Notes: generated by a model not told the origin, from the sequence alone. 64,000 nt of DNA from Deinococcus roseus (GCF_014646895.1 NZ_BMOD01000017.1:45840-109839); one strand, 5' to 3'. Positions 51,086 to 60,046 are shown, counted from the stretch's first letter. Translations and numbers: made by a program.

Positions 51086-53118
51086 CCCTGAAACCCCTTC
51101 CCCGTTTTGCTGGACTGTTGGCCCTGATGGCCCTCTCGGCCTGCAACACCCTGCCCCCTCCTCTCACCGTGGTGAATCTGGTGGATGCCCATGCCGATGA
51201 CCGCACCCGTTCTCTCTTTGATCACCTGAATGCCATCCGGGGCAAAGGTGTGATTTTCGGGCACCAGCATGCCACCACCGAGGGCGTGTCCATCACGACC
51301 CATGACGGCAGCGAATCCGAAGTCAAAAATGCCGTGGGTGATTTTCCGGGCATGTTCGGGTGGGACACCCTCAGCCTGGAAGGGTTTGAGAAACCCGGGG
51401 TGTACGGAGGCTCTGCAGAACAGAAAAAACAGAGCCGCGACAACCTGATCTCTGTGATGAAGAAAGCCTACGCAGCAGGCGGGGTGCTGACCCTCAGTTC
51501 CCACATGCCCAACTTCGTGACCGGGGGGAACTTCTACGACACCAAAGGCAGTGTGCTCTCACACATCCTACCCGGAGGCGACAAACACGCCCAGTACACC
51601 GCATTTCTGGACATGATTGCTGACTTTGCAGTGAAGCTAAAAGACGACAGCGGCAAGGCCATTCCGGTGATTTTCCGGCCTTTCCACGAGCAGAACGGCG
51701 GCTGGTTCTGGTGGGGCGCTCCTTACCGCACTGCGGAGCAATACCAGGAAATTTACCGTTTCACCGTGGAGTACCTGCGGGATGTCAAAAACGTGCACAA
51801 CTTCCTGTATGCCTTCTCTCCGGGCAGTCCTTTCAACAGCACAGAAAGCACCTTCCTGGAAACCTACCCCGGAGACGACTATGTGGACATTCTGGGCTTT
51901 GACACCTACTACGACAGCAAAACCCAGGGCTGGTTTCAGGGCGCAGTGCAGGACGCAAAACTGATTTCAAAGCTGGCCGACCAGAAAGGCAAAGTGTCCG
52001 CCTTCACCGAGTTTGGCCACTCGGGCCTGAAAAGCACAGGAACCCAGGACCTGAACTTCTTCACCAAATTGCTGGCCGCCCTGCAATCGGACCGGGATGC
52101 AAGCCGCATGGCCTACATGCTGACCTGGGCCAACTTCAGTTCAGATGCACTTTTTGTGCCTTACAAGAACGCGCCTGGACTGGGGGACCATGAACTGCTG
52201 CCAGACTTCACAGAGTATTACAAAGACCCCTACACCCTGTTCAGCAAAGAGGTGGGCAAGTCGGACGCTTACACCCGCAAGGTGAACACCGCAGCAGAGC
52301 AGCCTTTCATGCATGTGGTTTCTCCCACCGGCCAACAGATCCTGTCCAGCAAGGTCAAAACCACCCTGCGGGTGAAGGTGTTGAACCAGCAGGTGCAAAA
52401 AGTCACTTATCTGGTGGGCAGTGATCCCACCGAACACGAGATGACCCTTGATGCCACTTCTGCACTGGGCTATTACACCGCAGAATGGCAACCCGATGCT
52501 GCACTGGACGAAACCGCCACCACCCTGACCGTGAAGGTGTACGCGGCTGGCGGCAAGGTGATGCAGCAAAATGTCACCCTCTACATTGGCGATGCGGCAG
52601 GCGAAACCAGCCCCCTCACCGTGGATTCCTTTGACCGGTACAAGGGCAGCAACTCCCTGCTGGACGCAGCTTACAGCCCTGCAGGAGACCTCAACACCAT
52701 CACACTGGACGGTGCGCACAAAGGCGAGGGCAATTATGGCCTGAAATTCCAGTACACCCTGGCCGGGCAGGGCTACACCGGAGAGGTCAAGAACCTGGCC
52801 GGAGCAGACTGGTCTGCGGCCAGCAAACTCAGGTTGTGGCTGCAGCCAGACGGCAGCAACAACAAACTGGTCTTGCAGGTGAATGCCAGTGGCATCTCTT
52901 TTGAAGCCTATCCATCACTGGCAGGCACTGTGGCTGGATGGCTGGAGATTCCCTTCAACAGCTTCACAGTGGCCCCCTGGGACACCAGCAATGCAGGCAA
53001 AACCCTCGGTGGAGACCTCCTGAAAGACATTCGCGCTTTTGGCATCTACATCAACCGAAACGAGGGCAACCCTGCTTCTGGCACCCTGTACCTGGACGAG
53101 ATCAAAGCCCAGCCCTGA
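51082..53118 (+). CDS. GH26 beta-mannanase lipoprotein
   Basis: A 678-residue lipoprotein (lipobox LSAC21), likely endo-1,4-beta-mannanase. The GH26 barrel (about 35-390) has GHQHATTEG, FRPFHEQNGGWFWWG with the acid/base Glu near 203, and AFTEFGHSG with the nucleophile Glu near 310. An immunoglobulin-like domain follows (about 410-510), then a CBM27-like beta-sandwich (about 515-678; VDSFDRYKGSNSLLDAAY, LRLWLQPDGSNNKLVLQV, FGIYINRNEGN). This is a canonical GH26, unlike the two GH26-like proteins near 5 kb. It is the second gene of the operon and is followed by an intrinsic terminator. Confidence 0.92.
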   Translation: MTLKPLPRFAGLLALMALSACNTLPPPLTVVNLVDAHADDRTRSLFDHLNAIRGKGVIFGHQHATTEGVSITTHDGSESEVKNAVGDFPGMFGWDTLSLEGFEKPGVYGGSAEQKKQSRDNLISVMKKAYAAGGVLTLSSHMPNFVTGGNFYDTKGSVLSHILPGGDKHAQYTAFLDMIADFAVKLKDDSGKAIPVIFRPFHEQNGGWFWWGAPYRTAEQYQEIYRFTVEYLRDVKNVHNFLYAFSPGSPFNSTESTFLETYPGDDYVDILGFDTYYDSKTQGWFQGAVQDAKLISKLADQKGKVSAFTEFGHSGLKSTGTQDLNFFTKLLAALQSDRDASRMAYMLTWANFSSDALFVPYKNAPGLGDHELLPDFTEYYKDPYTLFSKEVGKSDAYTRKVNTAAEQPFMHVVSPTGQQILSSKVKTTLRVKVLNQQVQKVTYLVGSDPTEHEMTLDATSALGYYTAEWQPDAALDETATTLTVKVYAAGGKVMQQNVTLYIGDAAGETSPLTVDSFDRYKGSNSLLDAAYSPAGDLNTITLDGAHKGEGNYGLKFQYTLAGQGYTGEVKNLAGADWSAASKLRLWLQPDGSNNKLVLQVNASGISFEAYPSLAGTVAGWLEIPFNSFTVAPWDTSNAGKTLGGDLLKDIRAFGIYINRNEGNPASGTLYLDEIKAQP

Positions 53119-53144
53119 AGCAAAAAGCAAGGCTAAGGCCTCTC

Positions 53145-53172
53145 AAAGGACCGGTTGCAACCGGTCCTTTTC
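53145..53172 (+). terminator. Intrinsic terminator of the mannan operon
   Basis: AAAGGACCGG (53145-53154) pairs with CCGGTCCTTT (53161-53170) across TTGCAA, ending in TTTTC. Confidence 0.85.
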
Positions 53173-53261
53173 AGTTCGGGGCCGCATCAAATGCAGGGAG
53201 CACCTGCCACCAGGTCGATCCACAGGCAGAAAATGAAAGCCCTTACAAAACCTGAAGGCCA

Positions 53262-53612
53262 TCAAAGCTGCAGCTTCATTCCGGCAACCCGCAGAACCTG
53301 CTCCAGTTCAGGCAACTGCACCGTGGGCACCAGCAACACAAAACCCTGAATGATGTTCCCGGAAAGCTGCAACACATACATCTGGTGGGATTTGCGTTCT
53401 GCCGCCATCTGGGTGATGCAGTCCAGCAATTCCTCCTCGTCCTGGGCTTCAGGATCACAGCCAAACACCTCATGGGCCACACGCAGGAGTTCGGGCCTGG
53501 AAAAACTCTGAAAGCGGGGACCAAACGGCTGGAACAGATCTGAAAGCTGGCAGCACCTGCGGGCCACTTCCGGGGGAACATCGTAAACATGGTGGGTGGG
53601 CAGGACGTGCAT
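53262..53612 (-). CDS. Hypothetical 116-residue protein
   Basis: ATG 53612 (MHVLPTHHVYDVPPEVARRC) has GGAGAAC about 9 nt upstream and is preferred to ATG 53660. The protein contains VPPEVARRCCQLSDLFQPFGPRF, a helix with DEEELLDCITQMAAERK and a final pair of strands (MYVLQLSGNIIQGFVLLVPT). It is acidic and soluble, with no recognised domain. It stands between the mannan operon and the GGDEF remnant; function unknown. Confidence 0.55.
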   Translation of the reverse strand: MHVLPTHHVYDVPPEVARRCCQLSDLFQPFGPRFQSFSRPELLRVAHEVFGCDPEAQDEEELLDCITQMAAERKSHQMYVLQLSGNIIQGFVLLVPTVQLPELEQVLRVAGMKLQL

Positions 53613-53703
53613 GGTTCGGTTCTCCAATCCTGAAACAGGGGCGTTGATCTGATCATGCACCCCAGGATGTCACCAGAAACCTGCAGCCAACCATGAAAAA
53701 GTG

Positions 53704-54102
53704 TTAATGAAGGCCATTTACAGCTTCGACGATGTGTTTGAAGAAATCCACATCCAGCAATGCCAGCGACAGTTCTGTGCCCTGCTGGGCCTGCAACACT
53801 TTCTGCTCACAGATCTGAAAGAACGCCCGACGGTTGCACAGACCGGTCAGGGGGTTTTCATGGGCCTGCCGTTCAAATTCCCGGCCCTGCTGTTCCAGCT
53901 TCTGGTAGAGCTGCAGGCGTTCCATCCCCAGCGAGGCCAGTTGCCGGTTGGCCTGCTCCAGTTCCCGTGTGAGGGTCTGGGCCAGCAGGGGCATGAAAGT
54001 CTTCTGCTGTTCTTGCAGTTCACAGTTTACAGCCACCCGCAAACCTCTTCCAGCACCGATGGGCCCGTGTCCATGGGCCAAAACGTCAATATGGCAGTAC
54101 AC
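53704..54102 (-). pseudogene. Truncated GGDEF-domain remnant
   Basis: A 132-codon frame on the minus strand. It has an amphipathic coiled-coil-like segment (LAQTLTRELEQANRQLASLG) followed by a clear GGDEF-domain N-terminus: HENPLTGLCNRRAFFQICEQ and LALLDVDFFKHI. It then runs into VEAVNGLH and a stop just where DxxGHxxGD and the GGDEF loop should come. No matching GGDEF sequence continues in other frames downstream. The product cannot make cyclic di-GMP. It starts with GTG near the promoter region of the divergent HD-GYP gene, so it may be a relic of a paired cyclase. Confidence 0.7.
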
Positions 54103-54154
54103 TGTTATTCAAGGTTTCACATTCCCTGCTTTCACTCCCGGAGGGGTTCCTGGC

Positions 54155-56008
54155 ATGTCCTCTTCTCAAAACGTTCCCGCACTCTCCAGCCAGGTGCTTC
54201 ACCGCATGCTGCACGAGAGTTCCGATGCCATCTTGCTGATGACCTACCCGATGGGGGATCCCCATCCGACCATCACGTACATCAACCGCACCCTGCTTTT
54301 GCGCACCGGGTTTTTTCTGGATGAATTGCTGGGGGAAAGCCCTGAAGTGCTGCTGCACGCCTCGGTTCGGCAAGACCATTTCCTGCGCCTGATGCACCGC
54401 ATGCAGCAAGGCAAAAACACCCGTGACACCGTGAAAGGCACCACCCGCGACGGTCAGGTGCTGTGGACCGAACTCACCATCTCGCTGCTGGAGGGAGACA
54501 TGTGGCTGATGGTGGCCCGGGACGTCACCCAGCAGGTGCAGTACCAGCAGGAATCCCTGCAGCGTGCCCACCAGCTTGAACAGATGCTGCACCATGCCGG
54601 AAGTGTGCTGCAGATCATCTCCAGAACAGGAGACAGGGTCTACACCTCGCCTTCCTGCATGCACCTGTTCGGGTACACCGCAGAGGAAATGCAGGACCTG
54701 GATTACAGCAAACTGGTGCACCCCGAAGACCTTGCACTCGTTCTGGAAGCAAGGCTGCAGCTCTTTCAACAGGATGAGGGACCTTCTGAACCCATGGAGT
54801 ACCGCATCATCACCCGCGCCAGAGAAGAACGCTGGGTGTCTTCGGTGGTGCGCCGGGTGGAACTGGGACCCGAAGACTGGGAGTTTCACCTCACCACCAT
54901 GGACATCACCGACCGCAAATGGGCCGAACTCCGGCTGCACCAGCAGCTGGAACGTTACCGCGCCCTGCTGGACCTGACCTACCAGCTGGAAACCGTGACC
55001 GAGCCGGATGTTCTGTCGGTCAGCACCCTTGAATTTTTGCTGCCCCTCACCGAGTTTCAGTGCGGCTCGTTTGTGCGGGTGTCAGAAGAGGGGCTGTCTC
55101 TGATTCGCACCCTGGGAAAAGGCGAAGAGGAATTCCGCACCCTGGTGCAGCAGGTGATGGACAGCATGACCGCCCAGGAGGTGCCCGGAAACCTGCCTGC
55201 CCTGAGCCCTGTGTTTTTCAGCAACCGCAACGAACACCACCTGCAAACCCCTCTCGGAGAGCAGTTTCCATCTGTGGCCATCTTGCCCATCGTGGCAGGA
55301 CAGACCCTGTGTGGAGTGATGTTCATGGGAAGCCGCGTTCCCCAGCCCATCAGCGATTCCACCCGCAGGCTGTGCACGGCCGTCACCGAACGGGTCAGCC
55401 TGGGATACCACCGCCTGCTGGACCTGGAACGCCTGAAAGAAGCCCGGGAGGAAACCCTGAGGGCCATGGGGCTGGTGCTGGAATACCGGGACTTTGAAAC
55501 CAAAGGCCACACCGACCGGGTGGTGCAACTCTCAGAACGTCTGGGGCAAGCGGTCAAGCTGGACCAGCAGCAACTGGACGCCCTGCGTTTCGGGGCCTAC
55601 CTGCACGATGTGGGCAAGGTGGCCATCCCGGATCAGGTGCTGCTGAAACCTGAACGCCTGAATTCCCAGGACTGGGGCTTCATCCAGCAGCATCCCGGTG
55701 TGGGCTATGACCTGCTGCACCACATCCCCACCCTGCCCACAGAGGCACTGGAAGTGGTTTTATACCACCAGGAACGCTGGAATGGCAGCGGTTACCCCAA
55801 AAGCCTCAAAGGGCAGGACATTCCCCTGCTGGCCCGCCTTTTCGCAGTGGTGGATGTGTACGACGCCCTGGTCAGCGAACGGCCCTACAAACCCGCCTGG
55901 AGCCATCAGGAGGCTGTCCATCAGCTCAGGGAAGAAGCAGGCACCCTGCTGGACCCAGATTTGGTGGAGGCTTTCTTGAAGATGTTGAACAGCGAGCAAA
56001 AGCATTGA
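54155..56008 (+). CDS. PAS-PAS-GAF-HD-GYP cyclic-di-GMP phosphodiesterase
   Basis: A 617-residue cytosolic protein. ATG 54155 (MSSSQNVPAL) has GGAGGGG upstream; the longer frame runs through the divergent remnant. Two PAS domains (about 15-135 and 150-260, the second ending TTMDITDRKWAE), a GAF domain (about 280-420) and HD-GYP (about 430-610): KGHTDRVVQLSERLG, LHDVGKVAIPDQVLLKP near 484, and YHQERWNGSGYPKSL near 543. The HD-GYP half is very close to that of the protein at 12629-14944. Predicted to degrade cyclic di-GMP in response to intracellular signals. Confidence 0.9.
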   Translation: MSSSQNVPALSSQVLHRMLHESSDAILLMTYPMGDPHPTITYINRTLLLRTGFFLDELLGESPEVLLHASVRQDHFLRLMHRMQQGKNTRDTVKGTTRDGQVLWTELTISLLEGDMWLMVARDVTQQVQYQQESLQRAHQLEQMLHHAGSVLQIISRTGDRVYTSPSCMHLFGYTAEEMQDLDYSKLVHPEDLALVLEARLQLFQQDEGPSEPMEYRIITRAREERWVSSVVRRVELGPEDWEFHLTTMDITDRKWAELRLHQQLERYRALLDLTYQLETVTEPDVLSVSTLEFLLPLTEFQCGSFVRVSEEGLSLIRTLGKGEEEFRTLVQQVMDSMTAQEVPGNLPALSPVFFSNRNEHHLQTPLGEQFPSVAILPIVAGQTLCGVMFMGSRVPQPISDSTRRLCTAVTERVSLGYHRLLDLERLKEAREETLRAMGLVLEYRDFETKGHTDRVVQLSERLGQAVKLDQQQLDALRFGAYLHDVGKVAIPDQVLLKPERLNSQDWGFIQQHPGVGYDLLHHIPTLPTEALEVVLYHQERWNGSGYPKSLKGQDIPLLARLFAVVDVYDALVSERPYKPAWSHQEAVHQLREEAGTLLDPDLVEAFLKMLNSEQKH

Positions 56009-56014
56009 GGCGTG

Positions 56015-56157
56015 CCACGCGTCTTGTGTCTGGAGCGCAAAACACCAGCATTCTGGTCTTGAATGGTTTCCGAGGGGCGCAGCGTGCTGCGCCCCTACAA
56101 TTGTGGTAACAAATTTCTGCCTTCTGCGTCTTGCCCTCGGCATCCTTGCCTTCTGCC
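56015..56157. repeat. Mosaic intergenic repeat between convergent genes
   Basis: Contains GGCGTGCC...GTCTTGTG (56012-56030), TGGTTTCC (56063-56070), the 25-bp palindromic module (56075-56099, GGGCGCAGCGTGCTGCGCCC then CTACA), and TCTGCC/CTTGCC units up to the histidine kinase stop. The order is the same as in the complex at 32289-32460. Confidence 0.75.
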
Positions 56158-57999
56158 TCAATGCGGTGTGATGGCCGGAGCAGGCAACTTCACCACCACG
56201 GTGGTGCCCTTTCCCAGATCACTTTCCAGATGGATTTCCCCACCATGTTCCTGCACAATCCAGCGGGCAATGGGGAGGCCCAGTCCGGTCCCACCGGGAT
56301 CCTTGCCCAGTGCGGAGTGGTCTGCCCGGAAATACCGTTCAAACACGCGGTGCAAATCTTTTTCGGCGATGCCAATTCCGGTGTCGGTCACATGCAGCAG
56401 CACCCACCGGTCATGGTCTTGCAGGTCCACGGTGACTTTGCCTCCGTCCGGGGTGTATTTGAGGGCGTTGCCCACCAGAATCACCAGCAGTTGCTTCAGG
56501 CGGTCTGGATCTCCCTCCACCACGCATTCTGGCACATCTCCCAGCTGCAGTTCACGCTGGCCCCTGATGGATTCAAAGTCCCTGAGGGTGTCTTGCACCA
56601 GCTGGTCCAGCCGCACCTCGTCCTGCACCATCAGCATGCCGCTGCCAGAACGGGCAAGGTGCAACAGATCCTGAACCAGACGTCCCAGGCGGGCAGCTTC
56701 CCGGTGACAGTCCTGGATGATCTCCCGTTTTTCTTCTTCCGGGATGTCTGCGTAACGCAGCAGCACCTCCAAATTGCCCTGAATGCCTGCAATGGGTGTT
56801 TTGATTTCATGCGAAGCGTCCGACACAAAACGCCTGTGGCCTTCCAGCAGGTGTTGCAGGCGTTTCTCACTGGCTTCCAGTTCCAGTTCGGTTTGTTTGC
56901 GACGGGTGATGTCCAGGCCCACCGTGAGGCTTTCCAGGGCCTGCCCCTGGTCATCCCAGGTGAACACCGTGGAGCGCCCGAACAACCAGCGCCAGTGTCC
57001 ATCTTTGTGTTTCAGGCGGTATTCGTCTTCAATGCTCTCTCCAGGCTGCAGGTTTTTGATCCTTTCGGTCACCCCCATGATTCTGGGCAAATCTTCCGGG
57101 GGAACCAGGGTGAATTGCTGCTCAGGGGTCATGGCCTGAAATTCTTCTGGCGTGAACCCCAGCACCAGGGTGGTGTAGAGGTTGCGGAACACCACCTCTC
57201 CGGTCTGGATGTTGCGGATCTGGATGGTGGCTGGAACTTCATCGGTGAGTTGCTGCAGGAACCGTTGCTGGGTCAGCGCACGCTGTTCGGCTTTTTTCTG
57301 CTCGGTGATGTTCAGGGAGGCGTTTCCCACCCCCAGCCAGCGGCCATCTGCGGCCTTGACTGGAAAGTGAAAAGAGCGCCACCACTCGCCTGCAGCGGTC
57401 AGGTATTCTCTGGGGGCCAGGGCTTTCCCGGTCCGGTGCACCTCCTCGATCACCTGGCGGAAGATCTCGGTGTACTGGGGAGAGACCTCCTGAACGGTTT
57501 TGCCCAGGTAATGTTCACGGGTGGTGTGGGAGGCCCGTTCCTGGTGGCTGTTCATCATGATGATTTCACCCGAGAGGTCCATCACATTGATGGCCATGGG
57601 GAGGTGTTCCAGAATGGCTGCAAGGTGATCTGCAGAACTCTCCAGAGGTTTGACCCGGCCCAGCCAGCCTGTCACCTCTCCAGCATGCCTGAGGGGATGC
57701 ACCTTCAATTCGTACCACAGGTGCTGTTGTGTGCGGCCCCTGGCCCTAAAAGCTGTCTTGAACGGTTGATCCCCCTGAAAATGCTGGGACAGAAAAAGGG
57801 CAATCCGATCCTGGTCTTCGGGGTGCAGCATGTCTTCCAGCTCTGCAGGATCTCCAGGGTGCGCAGGAAACATTTGCAAAAACAGCTGGTTGTTGATGAA
57901 TTCCGTGCCTTCACGGTTGGCCAGCCAGGCCGGTTCATCCAGTGCATCGAGCATCTGGCAGGCCATGGGGTCCACCCGCTGGAGGGGGCCAGAAGTCAT
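56158..57999 (-). CDS. PAS-containing sensor histidine kinase, orphan
   Basis: A 613-residue cytosolic histidine kinase. ATG 57999 has AGGGAG upstream. Three PAS-type segments (about 10-120, 125-245, 250-370, the last ending TVGLDITRRKQTELE) precede HisKA (about 385-450) with phospho-accepting His near 397 in VSDASHEIKTP, and HATPase_c (about 490-605) with N box ILVGNALKYTP, DTGIGIA, FERYFRAD and GTGLGLPIARWIVQEHGG. No transmembrane segment or adjacent response regulator is seen, so its partner is encoded elsewhere. It lies about 120 nt downstream of the hypothetical gene at 58118 on the same strand. Confidence 0.9.
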   Translation of the reverse strand: MTSGPLQRVDPMACQMLDALDEPAWLANREGTEFINNQLFLQMFPAHPGDPAELEDMLHPEDQDRIALFLSQHFQGDQPFKTAFRARGRTQQHLWYELKVHPLRHAGEVTGWLGRVKPLESSADHLAAILEHLPMAINVMDLSGEIIMMNSHQERASHTTREHYLGKTVQEVSPQYTEIFRQVIEEVHRTGKALAPREYLTAAGEWWRSFHFPVKAADGRWLGVGNASLNITEQKKAEQRALTQQRFLQQLTDEVPATIQIRNIQTGEVVFRNLYTTLVLGFTPEEFQAMTPEQQFTLVPPEDLPRIMGVTERIKNLQPGESIEDEYRLKHKDGHWRWLFGRSTVFTWDDQGQALESLTVGLDITRRKQTELELEASEKRLQHLLEGHRRFVSDASHEIKTPIAGIQGNLEVLLRYADIPEEEKREIIQDCHREAARLGRLVQDLLHLARSGSGMLMVQDEVRLDQLVQDTLRDFESIRGQRELQLGDVPECVVEGDPDRLKQLLVILVGNALKYTPDGGKVTVDLQDHDRWVLLHVTDTGIGIAEKDLHRVFERYFRADHSALGKDPGGTGLGLPIARWIVQEHGGEIHLESDLGKGTTVVVKLPAPAITPH

Positions 58000-58117
58000 G
58001 ATGCTCCCTGCAATGCCCTGTTCATGCGTTCAGTGTACCCAATGATGCTGTCACCGAACTGTCATCCTGAATGCTTGCTTCACGCTGGCCTTCCCAGCTG
58101 GAACTGAAACAGGTTTT

Positions 58118-58768
58118 TCAGGAACCCTCACCCTCATGCTCCAAAAGCCTGTGCTGCAAGGCACCATGGGCTTCCCGGACCAGGACTTGCTGCCCTTCAC
58201 GTCCTCCCCATTCCTCCAGGTTGTGCAGTTCATCCAGCCACATCAGCGGTTGTGTTGCGGCCGCCTCAAGGGCAGTCTGCACCTGTTCCACCAACCTTTC
58301 TGGAATCCAGGCCAGCAGCACACCTTCGCTGGCTTTTTCACCAGGCAAATAAGCAAACCAGGTGTCCCATGGGGGCATGTAAATTTCATCGATGAACCCC
58401 TTTGAAGCCGGGACCCCTTCTCCCATGTAGGTGTCGGTTTCTTCTCCCACACAGAGGATGCGGCCTCTGAGGGTGGGTTCTCCCGCAGCGTTCAAGAGGG
58501 TTCTGCGTTTCTTAAGCAGGGTTTCAATTTCAGGGGCATTCAAAACAAGGTATCCCCAATCTTCTGGGTAATTCTGGGGCCTCAGCACAGCCGACCGCAG
58601 GCAGTTCTGCAGGGAAACCGAGTAGGTCATGGAGCGGTGATTGTCCAGCGGAATCACCCTCACTTCTGGTTCTTCTGCCTGATTCAGGGTGTGGTCCAGC
58701 AGGTGCTGTTCACACCAGAGACGGGTTTCCTGCAAGGCCTGCCAGTGCTGCTCCCAGAGCAGGGTCAT
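58118..58768 (-). CDS. Hypothetical 216-residue protein coupled to a leader ORF
   Basis: ATG 58768 (MTLLWEQHWQALQETRLWCE) has only a weak site, but it overlaps the stop of the 26-residue leader ORF as ATGA, so it is probably translated by coupling. An in-frame GTG at 58879 is possible but has no site. The protein is acidic and Trp-rich: NHRSMTYSVSLQNCLRSAVLRPQNYPEDWGYLVLN, IYMPPWDTWFAYLPGE, LAWIPERLVEQVQTALEAAATQPLMWLDEL. This recalls, loosely, the hypothetical protein at 63183 (PWPWWSGPD, MPPWDTWF-like segments). No family recognised. Confidence 0.6.
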   Translation of the reverse strand: MTLLWEQHWQALQETRLWCEQHLLDHTLNQAEEPEVRVIPLDNHRSMTYSVSLQNCLRSAVLRPQNYPEDWGYLVLNAPEIETLLKKRRTLLNAAGEPTLRGRILCVGEETDTYMGEGVPASKGFIDEIYMPPWDTWFAYLPGEKASEGVLLAWIPERLVEQVQTALEAAATQPLMWLDELHNLEEWGGREGQQVLVREAHGALQHRLLEHEGEGS

Positions 58769-58845
58769 GAATTCCACTTCCCACTGCTGAACACCTGCAC
58801 AAACCTTGAAAACCGGTGTTTCTGTCCTGCTGTTTCGTTTTTCAT
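58765..58845 (-). CDS. Leader ORF of 26 residues
   Basis: MKNETAGQKHRFSRFVQV..., starting at ATG 58845 with an excellent AAAGGAG 7 nt upstream and ending in TGA that overlaps the next ATG. It begins 35 nt after the TDT transporter stop. It is basic and mildly amphipathic. The strong site upstream and weak site on the following gene suggest translational coupling; it may alternatively be a small protein in its own right. Confidence 0.55.
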   Translation of the reverse strand: MKNETAGQKHRFSRFVQVFSSGKWNS

Positions 58846-58880
58846 GCTTGCTCCTTTTTCCTGGGGTTCCAGGCCGCACA

Positions 58881-59975
58881 TCAGGTGTTTGAGGGCTGCA
58901 TCTGGTGTTGCAGGGTGCGCAGGGTGACCAGCATCCACAACAGCACCAGAACCCCCACCAGCGCAGTTGCCATGTGCCTCAGCAGGGTCAGGTGGGTCAC
59001 ATCTGCAAGGGCAAAGGTGGCCGCGCTGAACACCCCCACCGGAAAGGTCAGTCCCCACCAGCCCAGGTTGAACGGCAGCCCGGTTTTCAGGTAACGGCAG
59101 GTGGTGAGCAGGGCCAGCACCAACCACCAGCATGCAAAACCCCACAGCACCAGTCCTCCCACCAGTCCGATGCCCTGCAGCACCGGGGTGAGGGATGGCA
59201 AATTCTGGGCTGCCAGCACGGGTCCAGCAGCCCCTCCCAGTTGCAGCAAGGCCAGGGCAGCGGTGGCCAGTGGCCCAATCGGCAAGAACATGCTGAGGGC
59301 CATTTCACGCCCAGGCAACTGGTGCTGGGTAAGTCGCAACACCAGCACGGTCAGCAGCATCAGGGCCAGCGGCACCGAGAAAGCCCACAGCACATAACTG
59401 GTGCACAACATTCCCCAGGCGTGCTGGGAGAGGTGCGGGATCAACAGCCCGGCACTGGCTGCAGTGACTTCCGGGGCCACCACCGGCAAGAGCCACAGGG
59501 CGGTCATTTCTTTCAGGGGATGCTGGCTGCGGGTGAACATGCGGTAAGGCACCAGCGTGCAGGTGATCAGGGCCAGCACAGCGTCCAGCATCCACAGATG
59601 CTGAGCAAAGGGCACCACCCTGCTGCCCCACAAAGGCAGCCCGTATTCCAGCAGGCCATTGATCACGGTGGCAAGGCCCATGGGGACAGCGCCCAGAAAA
59701 AGGCTCTGGGTGGGGTGGTCGAGCACCTGTCGGGTTTCTGTGGGGTACAGCAGGGCCTTGAGCCCGAACAGCACACTGAACCCGCAGAACAGCAGGGCAT
59801 TCAGCATCCACAGCAGTTCACCGGTTTTGAACGCCGCTTCCCAGGGAAGCTTCCCCATCATCAGGGCGAGAATCCCGGTGCCCATGGTGATGGCATAAAG
59901 GTTGGGGGAAAAGTGCTGCACCAGAGGCAGGTGAAAGCTGGGATGAACGGTACGGTGCTGCATGGGTCTCAGCAT
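58881..59975 (-). CDS. TDT-family transporter (Mae1/TehA/SSU1-like)
   Basis: A 364-residue membrane protein with about ten hydrophobic segments. The pattern FSPNLYAITMGTGILALMMGKLPW near the start is typical of the tellurite-resistance/dicarboxylate transporter family, which includes malate permeases, TehA-type channels and SSU1 sulfite exporters. The substrate cannot be told. Start is ambiguous between ATG 59975 and ATG 59963; neither has a strong site. It is divergent from a LysR regulator, which is probably its regulator, and upstream of the leader ORF and the gene at 58118, likely one transcript. Confidence 0.82.
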   Translation of the reverse strand: MLRPMQHRTVHPSFHLPLVQHFSPNLYAITMGTGILALMMGKLPWEAAFKTGELLWMLNALLFCGFSVLFGLKALLYPTETRQVLDHPTQSLFLGAVPMGLATVINGLLEYGLPLWGSRVVPFAQHLWMLDAVLALITCTLVPYRMFTRSQHPLKEMTALWLLPVVAPEVTAASAGLLIPHLSQHAWGMLCTSYVLWAFSVPLALMLLTVLVLRLTQHQLPGREMALSMFLPIGPLATAALALLQLGGAAGPVLAAQNLPSLTPVLQGIGLVGGLVLWGFACWWLVLALLTTCRYLKTGLPFNLGWWGLTFPVGVFSAATFALADVTHLTLLRHMATALVGVLVLLWMLVTLRTLQHQMQPSNT

Positions 59976-59986
59976 AAAAGCCCTAA

Positions 59987-60040
59987 GATATCAAGGTCAA
60001 ATCGAATTTTTGTCTGTTTTATTCAAATTTTTGATATCAT
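59987..60040. promoter_or_regulatory. Divergent control region of the TDT and LysR genes
   Basis: GATATCAA (59987-59994) and TTGATATC (60031-60038) are perfect 8-bp inverted arms in the AT-rich 71-nt gap. TATCAT (60035-60040) lies 6 nt before the LysR ATG, suggesting a leaderless LysR transcript. LysR proteins usually bind such gaps and control both genes. Confidence 0.55.
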
Positions 60041-60046
60041 GCGGGC

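Noticed and set aside
56131..58107. Plus-strand open frame of 658 codons
   Set aside because: It is antisense to the histidine kinase gene, which has complete HisKA and HATPase motifs.
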